From: Mesorhizobium xinjiangense
GTDB taxonomy: Bacteria > Pseudomonadota > Alphaproteobacteria > Rhizobiales > Rhizobiaceae
Direction of reading: 5' to 3'
DNA length: 64,000 nt
NCBI RefSeq assembly: GCF_009749525.1
Contig: NZ_WOAC01000001.1
Span: forward strand, 372,001 to 436,000
Shown here: positions 54,536-63,658 of the stretch, piece after piece
Layout: the number at the start of each line of letters is the position of its first letter
How positions within the stretch are numbered: the first letter of the stretch is position 1
Notes under the pieces: generated by a model
The model's input: only the letters and a program-made list of their open reading frames with translations
Told to the model about the DNA's origin: nothing
Database searches by the model: none
Position numbers and translations under genes: made by a program

Positions 54536-55330
54536 ATGAACAGGACCAAATTGTTGCTGGCGTTGCTGGCGGGGCTTTTCGTTCCCGTGGCGGCGATCGC
54601 CCAGGACCTTCCCGATCTCGGCGGCAGGACCATCGTGGTTGTCACCGAAAATGCCTATCCGCCGCTGCAATTCGTCGATCCCAAGTCGGGCGAGGCGATC
54701 GGCTGGGAGTATGACGCAATGGCCGAGATGGCCGAGCGGCTCAATTTCGAGGTTGCCTATCAGAATACGAGCTGGGATGCGATGATCCAGTCGGTCTCCG
54801 ACGGCCAGTACGATCTCGGCATGACCGGCATCACAATCCGCGAGGACCGCAAGGAAAAGGTCGATTTCTCCGATCCTTACATGCATTCGGAGATGCGCAT
54901 GCTGGTGCGCGCCGGCGAGGACCGCTTTTCGGACGAGAAGGAATTCGCCGCCCAGGATGGTCTGCTGATTGCCGCGCAGCCGGGCACGACGCCGTTTTAC
55001 GTCTCGGTCTACGATATTCTCGACGGTGACGAGTCCAATCCGCGCATCAAGCTGTTCGAGACGTTCGGCGCCACGGTTCAGGCGCTGCTGGCCGGCGATG
55101 TCGATCTCGTCCTGACCGACGGTGTCGCCGCCAATGGCTATGTCGAATCCACCGGCGGCAAGCTCAAGGTGGTCGGCGGGCCGCTCGGCTCGGAGGATTT
55201 CGGTTTCATCTTCCCCAAGGGCTCGGACCTGGTTGCGCCGTTCAACGCGGCGATCGCGTCCATGCAGGCCGACGGCACGTTCGACGCCTTGAACAAGAAA
55301 TGGTTCCTCGACTACAAGCTCGGACAGTGA
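54536..55330 (+). CDS. Amino-acid ABC transporter substrate-binding protein
   Basis: Periplasmic family-3 solute-binding protein of 264 residues with a Sec signal ([15 protein letters not shown], cleavage near AIAQ). It shows the family blocks [39 protein letters not shown] and [19 protein letters not shown]. It should bind a polar amino acid. A strong ribosome site (AGGAGAGG) precedes the ATG. Followed by its permease; no ATPase is present nearby. Confidence 0.93.
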   Translation: MNRTKLLLALLAGLFVPVAAIAQDLPDLGGRTIVVVTENAYPPLQFVDPKSGEAIGWEYDAMAEMAERLNFEVAYQNTSWDAMIQSVSDGQYDLGMTGITIREDRKEKVDFSDPYMHSEMRMLVRAGEDRFSDEKEFAAQDGLLIAAQPGTTPFYVSVYDILDGDESNPRIKLFETFGATVQALLAGDVDLVLTDGVAANGYVESTGGKLKVVGGPLGSEDFGFIFPKGSDLVAPFNAAIASMQADGTFDALNKKWFLDYKLGQ

Positions 55331-55391
55331 GGGTGGGGCGAGGACGATCGTGATGGCGATTCAACAAAACGACGTCGCGATCTAGCGGCCG

Positions 55392-56204
55392 ATGATGCAG
55401 CCGCCGTCTTCCGCCACCGACAAGGACTTTCCCTGGTGGCTCGTCGCCGCCGGGACGATTGCCGCGGGCGTTGCCGTCTTCATCGCCGTCAACCAGCTCT
55501 ATGCGGAAGTGTTCACGGTGGTGGCCAAGGGGGTCGGCATCACCATCTTCGTCACGCTGGTCGGCTTTGCGCTTGCCTCGGCGCTCGGGCTCGCCATGGC
55601 GCTGATGGCGCTGTCGAACAGGCTCTGGCTGCGCCAGGCGGCGCGGTTTTATGTCGAGATCGTCCGCGGCGTTCCGGTGCTGGTGCTCCTGTTCTGGATT
55701 GCCTTTGCCGGCGTTCCGGGCTTCGTCGCCTTGTGGAACTGGCTGACCGTCCCGCTGCAGACGGCCGGTCTCATCGGCGAACTGCTGGTGCGCGACGTGT
55801 CGCTTCTATGGCGCGCCGTCATCGCGCTGACGATCGGCTACTCGGCCTTCATCGCCGAGGTTTTCCGGGCCGGCATCCTGTCGGTCGATCCGGGACAGAT
55901 CGAGGCGGCCAAGGCGCTCGGCCTGTCGCCCTTCCAGCGTTTCCGGCTGATCGTCTTTCCGCAGGCGATCCGCACCATTCTGCCGCCGCTCGGCAATGAT
56001 TTCGTCGCCATGGCCAAGGATTCCTCGCTCGTTTCCGTGCTCGGCGTCGCCGACATTACGCAGATGGGCAAGATCTACGCCTCGGGGTCGTTTCGTTTTT
56101 TCGAGACCTACTCTATGGTGGCCTACATCTATCTCATCCTGACGGTCGGCCTGTCGCTCGCCTTGCGGGCCCTGGAGCGTCGCATGCGCAAGGCGCGGGC
56201 CTGA
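55392..56204 (+). CDS. Amino-acid ABC transporter permease (HisM/GlnP family)
   Basis: Membrane permease of 270 residues with the BPD_transp_1 fold; the EAA loop is IEAAKALGLSPFQRFRLIVFPQAIR (around residue 176-200). It is the HisM-type of the polar amino-acid class and forms homodimers in some systems. It follows the binding protein by about 60 bases. The matching ATPase must be encoded elsewhere or shared with another system. Confidence 0.94.
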   Translation: MMQPPSSATDKDFPWWLVAAGTIAAGVAVFIAVNQLYAEVFTVVAKGVGITIFVTLVGFALASALGLAMALMALSNRLWLRQAARFYVEIVRGVPVLVLLFWIAFAGVPGFVALWNWLTVPLQTAGLIGELLVRDVSLLWRAVIALTIGYSAFIAEVFRAGILSVDPGQIEAAKALGLSPFQRFRLIVFPQAIRTILPPLGNDFVAMAKDSSLVSVLGVADITQMGKIYASGSFRFFETYSMVAYIYLILTVGLSLALRALERRMRKARA

Positions 56205-56233
56205 CCGTCCGACAACACCCCGAAGGGAGAACG

Positions 56234-56860
56234 ATGACTGTCAACAAAGCACTCGATCTCGTTTATGCCGCGAAGAACGAAGAGGAACTGGCCGCCGGCT
56301 ACGCCGCCTGGGCGGCGGGCTACGATCGCGAAACCGCCGAACTCGGCTATTGCCTGCCCTTCGTGATCACCGGCTGGCTGGCGCGCTATGTGCCGGCAGG
56401 TGAGGGACCGCTGCTCGACGCGGGCTGCGGAACCGGGCTGACCGGCCCCTATGCCAAGGCGCTCGGTTATGACGATGTCGAGGGCCTCGATCTTTCCGAG
56501 GAAATGCTAGAGGTGGCCAGGGGACGCAAGGCCTATACGAGGCTCGAGAAGGCCGCGTTAGGCGAGCGCCTGCCCTGGCCCGACGATTATTTCCGCGCCT
56601 TCTTCGCCTCGGGCGTGTTTACCGAGGGCCATGCGCCGGCTTCCGCCTTCGACGATCTCGTGCGCATCACCGCCAGGGGCGGACATGCCATGTTCACCAT
56701 TCGCGACTCGATCATCGAGCGCAACGGCTTTCGCGAACGCTTCGACGCACTGGCCGCCGCCGGCAAATGGCGGCTCGTGGAAGAAACGCCCACCTTCCGG
56801 CCCTACGCGATTGCCGAGCCGGAAATCGGCGTGAAGGTTTTCGTCTTCGAGGTGCTGTAG
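56234..56860 (+). CDS. Class I SAM-dependent methyltransferase
   Basis: A 208-residue cytosolic methyltransferase. Motif I LLDAGCGTGLTGPYAKALGY (about 61-80) is followed by EGLDLSEEMLEVAR. Substrate unknown; the sequence looks like the small Methyltransf_11 type. It begins 30 bases after the permease with a ribosome site (AAGGGAGAA), so it may share its transcript. Its stop is 13 bases before the RIME-like copy 3. Confidence 0.87.
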   Translation: MTVNKALDLVYAAKNEEELAAGYAAWAAGYDRETAELGYCLPFVITGWLARYVPAGEGPLLDAGCGTGLTGPYAKALGYDDVEGLDLSEEMLEVARGRKAYTRLEKAALGERLPWPDDYFRAFFASGVFTEGHAPASAFDDLVRITARGGHAMFTIRDSIIERNGFRERFDALAAAGKWRLVEETPTFRPYAIAEPEIGVKVFVFEVL

Positions 56861-56873
56861 CCAGCTTCCCGAC

Positions 56874-56986
56874 AGCGCGCCTTCGCTTCAAACGGAAACG
56901 TTTGAAGCAAGGATATTCGCGCCAGATCACTATTGTGGAGCATGTACCTTTCGCTCAAACGTAACCGTTTGAGCGGGACACGCTCG
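56874..56986 (+). repeat. RIME1-like two-hairpin repeat, copy 3 (113 bp)
   Basis: Same length and layout as the copies at 8171-8283 and 29826-29938, but more diverged: the inner hairpins GCTTCAAACG/CGTTTGAAGC and CGCTCAAACG/CGTTTGAGCG are preserved, with a changed loop (TAAC), while the distal arm is CACGCTCG in place of ATGTTCT. Loop changes with kept stems suggest pressure on structure. It lies between two convergent genes, where such a hairpin could act as a terminator. Confidence 0.85.
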
Positions 56987-57029
56987 AGGAGCATGCAGGC
57001 GCGGCAAGGCGCGGCGCCCGCTCGTCTCG

Positions 57030-58112
57030 TCAGCCTTGCGACGCGCCGATCGACACAGGCCGCACCGGCGAACCCGACGCGCCGCGCGAGCGTAGCGGCA
57101 GGATCATGGTGCACGACGTCCACACCTTGTCGGCGGCCAGTTCGTCGAGCTTGGCGTTCTGGATCTGGTGGATGCCGGCCTTGGCCAGATTGAAGTGGTG
57201 GAGGGCGAAGGGAAGCCCTTCGGGCGTTCCCTCCGGCGGGCCGGCCTTGCCCTGCAGCGCGCCTTCGTTCACCGGATCGGTGAAGGGGTTGTCGAGTGCC
57301 AGGAGCACGATGCCCTTTTCGGCCAGGTATTGCGCCGCATCAAAGGCCAGCCCCGGCCCCATCGTGTAGTAGGGCGTATCGCCGGCGGGGTCCTGCCAGT
57401 TCTCGCTCCAGCCCGTGTAAACATACACCACGTCGCCGGGCAGGATGCCGCGCTCGGCGAGCCCCTGCGCCTCGAGCATTTCTTCTATGTCCTGCGTCGT
57501 CACGCGATCGCCGGCTTCGAGCGCGGTGCCGCCATTGTGCGCCTTGGCGTCGAGCAGAATGGCGGAGGTGACGATCGGCGGCACCTTCTCGATGCCGAGC
57601 TTGAGCAGCGGCGAGTCCGGCGTCGGCTTCACGTCCTTCTGGGTGTAGCCGCTGTAATACTCGGCGCCGTCGGCGGGAAAATCGCTCGTCCCGTCCCATG
57701 GTTCGGGCAACACCGCAAAATGGCCCAGCGCGTCCATCTGCGTGCCTTGCGCGCCGGGCTCGCCGCTTTTGACGTCTTCCCCGTTGAAGGCATGCAGCGT
57801 GCCGGGAATGCCGATAGTGGGACGGTAGGCATATTCGAGCGGTGCGCCGAAGGGCGACATCGGCATCGAATTCGAGCGCTCGTGCGACAACTCGTAGGCC
57901 TTGGCGCCCGGCAGGGCCAGGTGTGCCGCGCAGCGCATCCAGGTTCCCGTACCGAGGCCGTTTGCCATGCCGACCTCGTCGCCGGACGGCCATGGCGGAC
58001 TGGGCACAAGCTCCATTGAACGCTCGATGACGTCTGTCGCGTCCTGGGCGAACGCGCCGGGCGCGGCAAGCAGCAGAACTGCGGCGGCCGTTATTGTGGC
58101 TCTGTTCATCAT
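57030..58112 (-). CDS. Exported cyclase-family (kynurenine formamidase-like) protein
   Basis: A 360-residue protein with a signal peptide (cleavage near GAFAQ, residue 23) and the cyclase/putative arylformamidase fold. The family active-site motif HxGTHxDxxxH appears as GTQMDALGH, with A and Q in place of the first two histidines, as in the GTQxDxLxH branch of the family. It is therefore not a standard KynB. Start MMNRATIT was chosen because GGGAGACC precedes it. Substrate unknown. Confidence 0.83.
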   Translation of the reverse strand: MMNRATITAAAVLLLAAPGAFAQDATDVIERSMELVPSPPWPSGDEVGMANGLGTGTWMRCAAHLALPGAKAYELSHERSNSMPMSPFGAPLEYAYRPTIGIPGTLHAFNGEDVKSGEPGAQGTQMDALGHFAVLPEPWDGTSDFPADGAEYYSGYTQKDVKPTPDSPLLKLGIEKVPPIVTSAILLDAKAHNGGTALEAGDRVTTQDIEEMLEAQGLAERGILPGDVVYVYTGWSENWQDPAGDTPYYTMGPGLAFDAAQYLAEKGIVLLALDNPFTDPVNEGALQGKAGPPEGTPEGLPFALHHFNLAKAGIHQIQNAKLDELAADKVWTSCTMILPLRSRGASGSPVRPVSIGASQG

Positions 58113-58160
58113 GGTCTCCCGTGGTGCGCCGGCCGGCACTCGCCGGACGATCAGCCTCGA

Positions 58161-58180
58161 TATATCTGCATCCGGATATA
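58161..58180. promoter_or_regulatory. Inverted repeat upstream of the cyclase gene
   Basis: TATATC and GGATATA flank a short spacer with additional symmetry; 8 of 10 pairs match. It lies 50 bases upstream of the cyclase start and about 200 bases upstream of mgtC, in the divergent promoter region. The binding protein is not identifiable. Confidence 0.3.
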
Positions 58181-58380
58181 GAAGGCTTCCGTTCCCCTTA
58201 TGAAAATGAGGTTACCCGGCGCGTAGATAAATGCAAATGCAATCTTTAATCCCTGACCAGAGGCGGAACAGCCGCCACTGGCGGTGATGAGATCCATCTG
58301 CCTCAATCAGCTCCGCGCAGGCACAGAGGGGAACCCGGGCGCACCGTACGGCGTTTTGAACCAGCTTGCGGAGGCCACAA

Positions 58381-58899
58381 TTGGACGAACTCATCGCCGA
58401 TCTTCTGCAGGAGACCTGGCTGCCGCTGCCGGTCATTGCGTGGCGGCTGCTTCTCGCCACCCTGCTCGGCGCGCTGGTCGGTTACGAGCGCGAACGGCGG
58501 GCACGTCCGGCCGGTTTGCGGACCCATATTCTGGTTTGCATCGCGGCGGCGACGGCGGCCGTCCTGACCATAGAGATCGCGCATCTCTCCGCCTTCCAGA
58601 CCGACGGAATCCGCATCGACCCGATCCGCCTGATCGAGGCCGTGACGGCCGGCGTGGCTTTCCTTGCGGCCGGCATGATCGTCTTTGCCCGCGGGCACGT
58701 GCACGGGCTGACGACCGGCGCCGGCATGTGGCTCGCCGGTTCCATCGGGCTCGCCTGCGGGCTCGGCTTCTGGCAGGTGGCGGTCATCGCGACGCTGCTG
58801 GCGGTGATCGTGCTGACCGTGATGCGCGTTGTCGAGGGGCGCTTGCTGGGTAAGGACCGCCGGACACAACGCCGCGACCGACAGGACGCGAAGAAATAG
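58381..58899 (+). CDS. MgtC/SapB-family membrane protein
   Basis: A 172-residue protein with three to four membrane helices and the MgtC signatures LLGALVGYERERRARPAGLR and TAGVAFLAAGMIVFARG. MgtC inhibits the F-type ATPase in Salmonella and helps growth at low magnesium; most relatives, including this one, are uncharacterised. The TTG start at 58381 has GGAGG seven bases upstream. Its divergent neighbour is the cyclase gene. Confidence 0.88.
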   Translation: MDELIADLLQETWLPLPVIAWRLLLATLLGALVGYERERRARPAGLRTHILVCIAAATAAVLTIEIAHLSAFQTDGIRIDPIRLIEAVTAGVAFLAAGMIVFARGHVHGLTTGAGMWLAGSIGLACGLGFWQVAVIATLLAVIVLTVMRVVEGRLLGKDRRTQRRDRQDAKK

Positions 58900-58965
58900 C
58901 CGTCGCGCCATGGCGGCTTTGCCTGCGAGCGGACAGCCCGATTGCCGCCCTGCCAAAAGACTGGT

Positions 58966-59094
58966 ATGAGCCTCGCCATGGAAAAGCTGTTTGGAAATCC
59001 AGCTTACAAAGGCTTCGTGCTGCAGGACAAGAAACGCCTGCCGTCGCGGTTCTTTGCGTGGCTGTCCGGTACCCTGTTGAGCCGACTTTCCTGA
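58966..59094 (+). CDS. Short open frame before leuC, doubtful
   Basis: A 42-codon open frame (MSLAMEKLFGNPAYKGFVLQ...) between mgtC and leuC. There is no convincing ribosome site at the first ATG. Amino-acid composition looks protein-like and slightly amphipathic, but no family is recognised. It could be a leader peptide for leuC; no run of leucine codons supports attenuation. Confidence 0.25.
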   Translation: MSLAMEKLFGNPAYKGFVLQDKKRLPSRFFAWLSGTLLSRLS

Positions 59095-59161
59095 GCGGCC
59101 CCGCTCCCGGCCTTGCTGGCCGGTCTGATCCAGCTTTCCAACCATCGATGGATGCAAGACA

Positions 59162-60568
59162 ATGACCGCACCGCGTACGCTTTACGACAAGATCTTCGAC
59201 GAGCACGTCGTCGACCGGCAGGACGACGGAACGTGCCTTCTCTATATCGACCGTCATCTCGTGCACGAGGTGACGAGCCCGCAGGCCTTCGAGGGACTGC
59301 GCATGACCGGCCGCGCCGTGCGCCAGCCGAAGAAGACGCTCGCCGTGGTCGACCACAACGTTCCGACCACCGACCGCACGCACGGCATCGCCAATGAGGA
59401 AAGCCGCATCCAGGTCGAGGCGCTGGCGAAAAACGCGTCCGAATTCGACATCGAATATTACAACGAAGTCGACCGCCGCCAGGGCATCGTCCATATCGTC
59501 GGCCCCGAGCAGGGCTTCACGCTGCCCGGCATGACCATCGTGTGCGGCGACAGCCACACCTCGACGCATGGCGCCTTCGGCGCGCTGGCGCACGGCATCG
59601 GCACCTCCGAGGTCGAGCACGTGCTGGCCACCCAGACGCTGATCCAGTCGAAGGCGAAGAACATGCTGGTGCGCGTCGACGGGCAATTGCCCGAAGGCGT
59701 GACGGCGAAGGACATCATCCTCGCCATCATCGGCGAGATCGGCACGGCCGGCGGCACCGGCCACGTCATCGAATATGCCGGCGAGGCGATCCGCGCGCTT
59801 TCCATGGAAGGCCGCATGACGATCTGCAACATGTCGATCGAGGGAGGCGCGCGCGCCGGCCTGATTGCGCCCGACGAGACGACATTCGCCTATGTCAGGG
59901 ACAAGCCGCGCGCGCCCACGGGCGAGGCCTGGGAACGGGCCGTCGACTATTGGCGGACGCTGAAGAGCGACGAGGGCGCGCATTTCGACAAGGTGGTCGT
60001 GCTCGACGCGGCCAATCTGCCGCCGATCGTCTCCTGGGGCTCCTCGCCCGAGGATGTCGTCTCCGTCGAGGGCGTGGTGCCGGACCCGGCCGACATCCCC
60101 GACGAGACCAAGCGCGCCTCCAAGCAGCGGGCGCTCGACTATATGGGCCTGACGCCGGGCACGAAGATCACCGACATCGAGCTCGACCGGGTCTTCATCG
60201 GGTCGTGCACCAATGGCCGCATCGAGGACCTGCGCGCCGTCGCCAAGGTGGTCGAGGGACGCAAGGTCCATGAGAGCGTCGATGCCATGATCGTACCGGG
60301 CTCGGGCCTGGTGAAGGCGCAGGCCGAGGCCGAGGGTCTCGACAAGATCTTCGTCGCCGCCGGCTTCGAATGGCGCGAGCCCGGCTGCTCGATGTGCCTG
60401 GCGATGAACGACGACCGTCTGAAGCCCGGCGAGCGCTGCGCCTCGACCTCGAACCGCAATTTCGAGGGTCGGCAGGGTTTCAAGGGCCGCACCCATCTCG
60501 TTTCGCCGGCCATGGCGGCGGCGGCGGCGATCGCCGGACGGTTCGTCGACATCCGCGCGTGGAAATAG
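59162..60568 (+). CDS. leuC: 3-isopropylmalate dehydratase large subunit
   Basis: Large, 4Fe-4S-binding subunit of isopropylmalate isomerase in leucine biosynthesis; 468 residues, the usual length. Cluster cysteines lie in [14 protein letters not shown] and [15 protein letters not shown]. The small subunit leuD is not next to it, which is common in Hyphomicrobiales. Preceded in many relatives by rplS; here about 9 kb of accessory genes separate them. Followed by a terminator. Confidence 0.97.
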   Translation: MTAPRTLYDKIFDEHVVDRQDDGTCLLYIDRHLVHEVTSPQAFEGLRMTGRAVRQPKKTLAVVDHNVPTTDRTHGIANEESRIQVEALAKNASEFDIEYYNEVDRRQGIVHIVGPEQGFTLPGMTIVCGDSHTSTHGAFGALAHGIGTSEVEHVLATQTLIQSKAKNMLVRVDGQLPEGVTAKDIILAIIGEIGTAGGTGHVIEYAGEAIRALSMEGRMTICNMSIEGGARAGLIAPDETTFAYVRDKPRAPTGEAWERAVDYWRTLKSDEGAHFDKVVVLDAANLPPIVSWGSSPEDVVSVEGVVPDPADIPDETKRASKQRALDYMGLTPGTKITDIELDRVFIGSCTNGRIEDLRAVAKVVEGRKVHESVDAMIVPGSGLVKAQAEAEGLDKIFVAAGFEWREPGCSMCLAMNDDRLKPGERCASTSNRNFEGRQGFKGRTHLVSPAMAAAAAIAGRFVDIRAWK

Positions 60569-60597
60569 GCGCTGCCGCGATGCTGCGCTCTTTTTTC
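60569..60597 (+). terminator. Terminator of leuC
   Basis: GCGCTGC and GCTGCGC form an imperfect stem (one T-T mismatch) beginning at the last base of the stop codon region, followed by six T. It separates leuC from the convergent protease-like gene. Confidence 0.65.
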
Positions 60598-60601
60598 TTG
60601 C

Positions 60602-61444
60602 CTACCGGCTCGCCAGTTCGGGCGGGTCGGTGACGACCCGGTAGGCGCTGAGTTCCTCGGGGGAGAGATAGTAAAGGGCGCTCGGCGGCGTTTCGAGCGC
60701 GTGCAGCCACAGCGCACCGTCCACGCCCATCGCGGCAAGGTGGCGCGAAATGCGCGCCGTGGTCACCTGGGCGTGCGCCATGGCCTGTGCCGGCTCGTAG
60801 GTTGCCTCTCCCACGGTATAGAACTGGTGGACGCCGACCGCCGCCTTGTCGGACACGTTGCGCGCCGTGCCGCCGGCCAGCACGAGGGGGCAGGAAGACG
60901 CGCACAGGGCGCCGGCTTCAACTTCCGTCGCCAACCCTTTTTCCCGAATAAGGCGCGCCATGGCGATGGCGTCGTCGAGCGAGCCGCCGGGCGAGTTCAG
61001 CGAGATGGTCTCGACATCGTCGCCGCGCGCGGCAAGTTCCGTGGCGAAGCGGGCGCCAGCGCCGACATCGATCGAGCCTGACGCCGCCAGCAATCGGCCA
61101 TCCTGCTGCAGTTCGAACCGCATCGGGATGCTCAGCGCATCATCGCTGGTCGTCAGGTAATGGCGTGGGTCGGCCGGGGCGTTGGCGCGCGAACTCTCGT
61201 TGCCGGGCGCCGGCGGCAGGATGGGATCTCGCGCCGCCGCGGGAGCGCTGTCGCCGGTGAACGCGGCGCGCACCTCCACCATCTCGCCCAGATCGATGGC
61301 GAGGATGACGAAGGCGCCGAGAAGCAGGCCGCGAAATGTCCAGCGCACCAGCTCACCCTCGTCGAGCGGCTGGAAATGGCGCTTCAACGCCTTTTTCAGA
61401 CGATTGCCGGCGCTTGCCGCGCCCTTGTCCTGCAATTGGGTCAC
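60602..61444 (-). CDS. ClpP/SppA-like membrane-anchored serine protease family protein
   Basis: A 280-residue protein with one membrane helix (about residues 38-56), so the protease-like domain is periplasmic. SLNSPGGSLDDAIAMARLI resembles the oxyanion region and GALCASSCPLVLAGG holds the candidate nucleophile serine of the ClpP-fold. The family is widespread in Alphaproteobacteria but its substrate is unknown. It ends close to leuC and is read in the opposite direction. Confidence 0.78.
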   Translation of the reverse strand: MTQLQDKGAASAGNRLKKALKRHFQPLDEGELVRWTFRGLLLGAFVILAIDLGEMVEVRAAFTGDSAPAAARDPILPPAPGNESSRANAPADPRHYLTTSDDALSIPMRFELQQDGRLLAASGSIDVGAGARFATELAARGDDVETISLNSPGGSLDDAIAMARLIREKGLATEVEAGALCASSCPLVLAGGTARNVSDKAAVGVHQFYTVGEATYEPAQAMAHAQVTTARISRHLAAMGVDGALWLHALETPPSALYYLSPEELSAYRVVTDPPELASR

Positions 61445-61677
61445 GGGTCCGTCCTCTTGCGATCGGCGAGCGACAGCGACGTCACGTTGCGGGTCATCGT
61501 TTCCGGCGACGCGGCGTGGTGCTTCAACCTTCGTGCGGTGGCGGCCTGGCTCGTGCGCATTCCGGTTCCATCCGGTTCAGGAGGCTGATCGAGGCGCTTC
61601 AAGAAGGCGTGGGAAAGGTGACCAAATCAGGGCCGCAGCGCCATTTCGCGCCCTTGCCCGCGCCTTTCGATCGCCTT

Positions 61678-62061
61678 TCAATGGCACGGGTGCTGCAGCA
61701 CCGGCACGACGTTGCTGGGCAGGCCGTACATGAAGCTGCGGCCGTGCAGGAGAACGCCGGCCCGGCGGCACGATGCATATTCGACGTAAGGACCGCGCAG
61801 TGGCCGGACGTCGCCGTCGTCGAATTCTTCTCCGGCGTCGCCATATTGCTGCATCTCGGCGGCCAGATGGCCCTTGCCGACGACGATGCGCTTGTAGCCG
61901 GCCGGGCTGTAGATCACCAGGTTGCCGAAACTGTCGGCGTGGACTTCGTCCTGAAACAGGCTGCCGGCCGAAGCCGGAGCGGCGAGACCGAGCGATGCGG
62001 CGATGAAGGCAAGCGCGCCCAGCCGGCGCAGTTGCTCGAAGGGTCGGGTTTGGCAGCGCAT
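61678..62061 (-). CDS. Exported protein of unknown function
   Basis: A 127-residue protein with a signal peptide (hydrophobic stretch LGALAFIAASLGLAAPASAG, cleavage near ASA). The mature part contains QDEVHADSFGNLVIYSPAGYKRIVVGKG and a C-terminal CRR/PCH pair. I do not recognise the family. A ribosome site (AGGAAAGG) precedes the ATG. The 230 bp between its end and the protease-like gene hold nothing recognisable. Confidence 0.6.
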   Translation of the reverse strand: MRCQTRPFEQLRRLGALAFIAASLGLAAPASAGSLFQDEVHADSFGNLVIYSPAGYKRIVVGKGHLAAEMQQYGDAGEEFDDGDVRPLRGPYVEYASCRRAGVLLHGRSFMYGLPSNVVPVLQHPCH

Positions 62062-62108
62062 GGTGCGTCCTTTCCTGTTGACGGGTCGCAGCCTCCTGAC
62101 CGAACACT

Positions 62109-62123
62109 TTAGTAATTTGTTAA
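62109..62123 (+). promoter_or_regulatory. Candidate CtrA-type site
   Basis: TTAG-N7-TTAA matches the CtrA consensus TTAA-N7-TTAA except for one base. It lies between two divergent genes (the exported protein and the GNAT). CtrA is the cell-cycle regulator of this order. One mismatch in 8 is not rare by chance, so this is only a pointer. Confidence 0.3.
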
Positions 62124-62198
62124 CCTTTGTCACCCTGCATCCGCCCCATTCGGGCGCACCAATTGACAGTTATGGTTAATGCGCTCATTGGAGGACGC

Positions 62199-62657
62199 AT
62201 GAGCAAACAGCATTCGATCGATATCAGCCAGCTTCGACTGAAGGACGCGCTCGATTTCGCGCCGCTGCTGGCGGCCTACGCACAGGCCCTGAAACGCGGC
62301 GCGCCGCGCCGGCCCGACCAGTATTACGCCGAATCGGTGTTGCAGGATCGCACGGCGGAGGTGCTGGGCGCGCGCATGGACGGCGAACTTGTCGGCTTCG
62401 CCATCTTCACCGACATGCCCGAGCCCGTCTCCGGCATGCGCTGCGGCGTGTGCGACCACATCTACGTGCATCACGACCACCGCAACAAGGGCATCGCCAA
62501 GGCCATGGTCGACGTGCTTGCCGATCAGGCGGAAGAGCGCGGCTGGACCAAGCTGCTCCTCAATGCGCCGCGACAGCCCGAAGACGGCCGCAAGCTCTAT
62601 GAGCAAATTGCCGCACCGGCCGACTGGACCAGCTACATCATCCGTTTCGACCGCTGA
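62199..62657 (+). CDS. GNAT family N-acetyltransferase
   Basis: A 152-residue acetyltransferase. The acetyl-CoA-binding region is IYVHHDHRNKGIAKAMVDVLADQA (about residues 84-107). Substrate unknown. The start with GGAGG upstream (62199) was chosen over an ATG 24 codons earlier. It is not similar to the GNAT at 14496 outside the fold. Confidence 0.85.
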   Translation: MSKQHSIDISQLRLKDALDFAPLLAAYAQALKRGAPRRPDQYYAESVLQDRTAEVLGARMDGELVGFAIFTDMPEPVSGMRCGVCDHIYVHHDHRNKGIAKAMVDVLADQAEERGWTKLLLNAPRQPEDGRKLYEQIAAPADWTSYIIRFDR

Positions 62658-62744
62658 TCGAGCGATGCGGCAGCGACGGTGACCGGTTGATCTTTTGCCG
62701 GCATTGATCGATTCTTGGCGCGCAGGGGCGAATCGAGAGGTAGT

Positions 62745-63065
62745 GTGTTGCGTAGTGTCCTGGCGCTCCTTGCGCTCTTGCTGCCGGCGGGGTGTGTCCC
62801 CCAGTCCGCACAGATGGAAGAAGGCAGCGTATCGTCGCAGCCGCGGCTTGCAGCCTATCATTGCAGTGACGGCACCAGCCTGACCGTGGAGAACCGTGGC
62901 ACGAGCGTCGTCGTCGACGATGGCGGCGAAGAGAAGATCGAGCTGCCGGCCTCGCCGACCGAATCGCGCCACCGGTATGGCGCTGAGCTTTATGCGCTGG
63001 TGCTCGACGAAACCCAGGCACTGTGGATGAAGGCCGGCGAAACGCCAGCGAGTTGCGAACGCTGA
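62745..63065 (+). CDS. MliC-like (C-type lysozyme inhibitor) lipoprotein
   Basis: A 106-residue lipoprotein. Signal with lipobox LLPAGC near residue 17. The mature part has AAYHCSDGTSLTVENRG and a C-terminal cysteine (ASCER), matching the MliC/PliC eight-stranded barrel in which a C-C pair closes the fold. Such proteins inhibit host C-type lysozyme. The start is a GTG or the TTG one codon after, with GAGAGG upstream. Confidence 0.75.
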   Translation: MLRSVLALLALLLPAGCVPQSAQMEEGSVSSQPRLAAYHCSDGTSLTVENRGTSVVVDDGGEEKIELPASPTESRHRYGAELYALVLDETQALWMKAGETPASCER

Positions 63066-63085
63066 CGGTCGCGCGGCGGGCTGAT

Positions 63086-63097
63086 CTAAACGATTGA
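63086..63097 (+). promoter_or_regulatory. 12-mer TAAACGATTGAA upstream of sdhC
   Basis: The same 12 bases as at 32379-32390 upstream of mdh, in the same orientation. The position is 155 bases before the sdhC start and 58 bases before a candidate -35. Possibly a common regulator of TCA-cycle operons. Confidence 0.45.
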
Positions 63098-63154
63098 AGT
63101 CGCCGCTGGCCGCAACTGGCCCATAAGGGAAGGCGCCGAAACGCTTTTCCGGCT

Positions 63155-63183
63155 TTGACGCGGTGCAAAAAGCGCATTAGAAA
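63155..63183 (+). promoter_or_regulatory. Candidate sdhC promoter
   Basis: TTGACG (63155-63160) and TAGAAA (63178-63183) with a 17-bp spacer. The -35 is good and the -10 weak (4/6). Located about 70 bases before the sdhC start. Confidence 0.4.
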
Positions 63184-63251
63184 GCGCCGCATCCTGGGTC
63201 GCGATCGGCAATTGCAGCGTCGCATCGCGCGCCTTTCGTCCTGGGGGAGCC

Positions 63252-63656
63252 ATGAGCAAGACCACAGCCACCCGCGCACGACCGCTTTCGCCGCATCTTC
63301 AAGTCTATCGCCTGATCCCGACGATGGTCATGTCGATCGTCCACCGCATCACCGGAAGCGCGCTTTATTTCGGTACGCTGCTCGTTGCCTGGTGGCTGAT
63401 CGCGGCCGCTTCGTCCGAGCCCTATTTCGACTTCGTCAGCGCGATCTACGGCTCATGGTTCGGCCAGCTCGTGCTGTTCGGCTACACCTGGGCGCTCCTC
63501 CACCACATGATCGGTGGCATACGCCATCTGGTCTGGGACACCGGTACTGGGCTCGACAAGCATACTGCGACGAAAATGGCCTGGGCGACCGTGGCCGCGT
63601 CCGTTACGCTCACGGTGCTGATCTGGATCGCCGGCTACATGGCAAGGGGGGCCTGA
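63252..63656 (+). CDS. sdhC: Succinate dehydrogenase cytochrome b556 subunit
   Basis: Haem-binding membrane anchor of complex II, 134 residues with three helices. The N-terminus RARPLSPHLQVYRLIPTMVMSIVHRITGSAL holds the quinone-site SxxHR, and the haem ligand is the histidine in ALLHHMIGGIRHLVWD. A GGGGGAG ribosome site precedes the ATG. First gene of sdhCDAB, followed two bases later by sdhD. Confidence 0.96.
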   Translation: MSKTTATRARPLSPHLQVYRLIPTMVMSIVHRITGSALYFGTLLVAWWLIAAASSEPYFDFVSAIYGSWFGQLVLFGYTWALLHHMIGGIRHLVWDTGTGLDKHTATKMAWATVAASVTLTVLIWIAGYMARGA

Positions 63657-63658
63657 CG

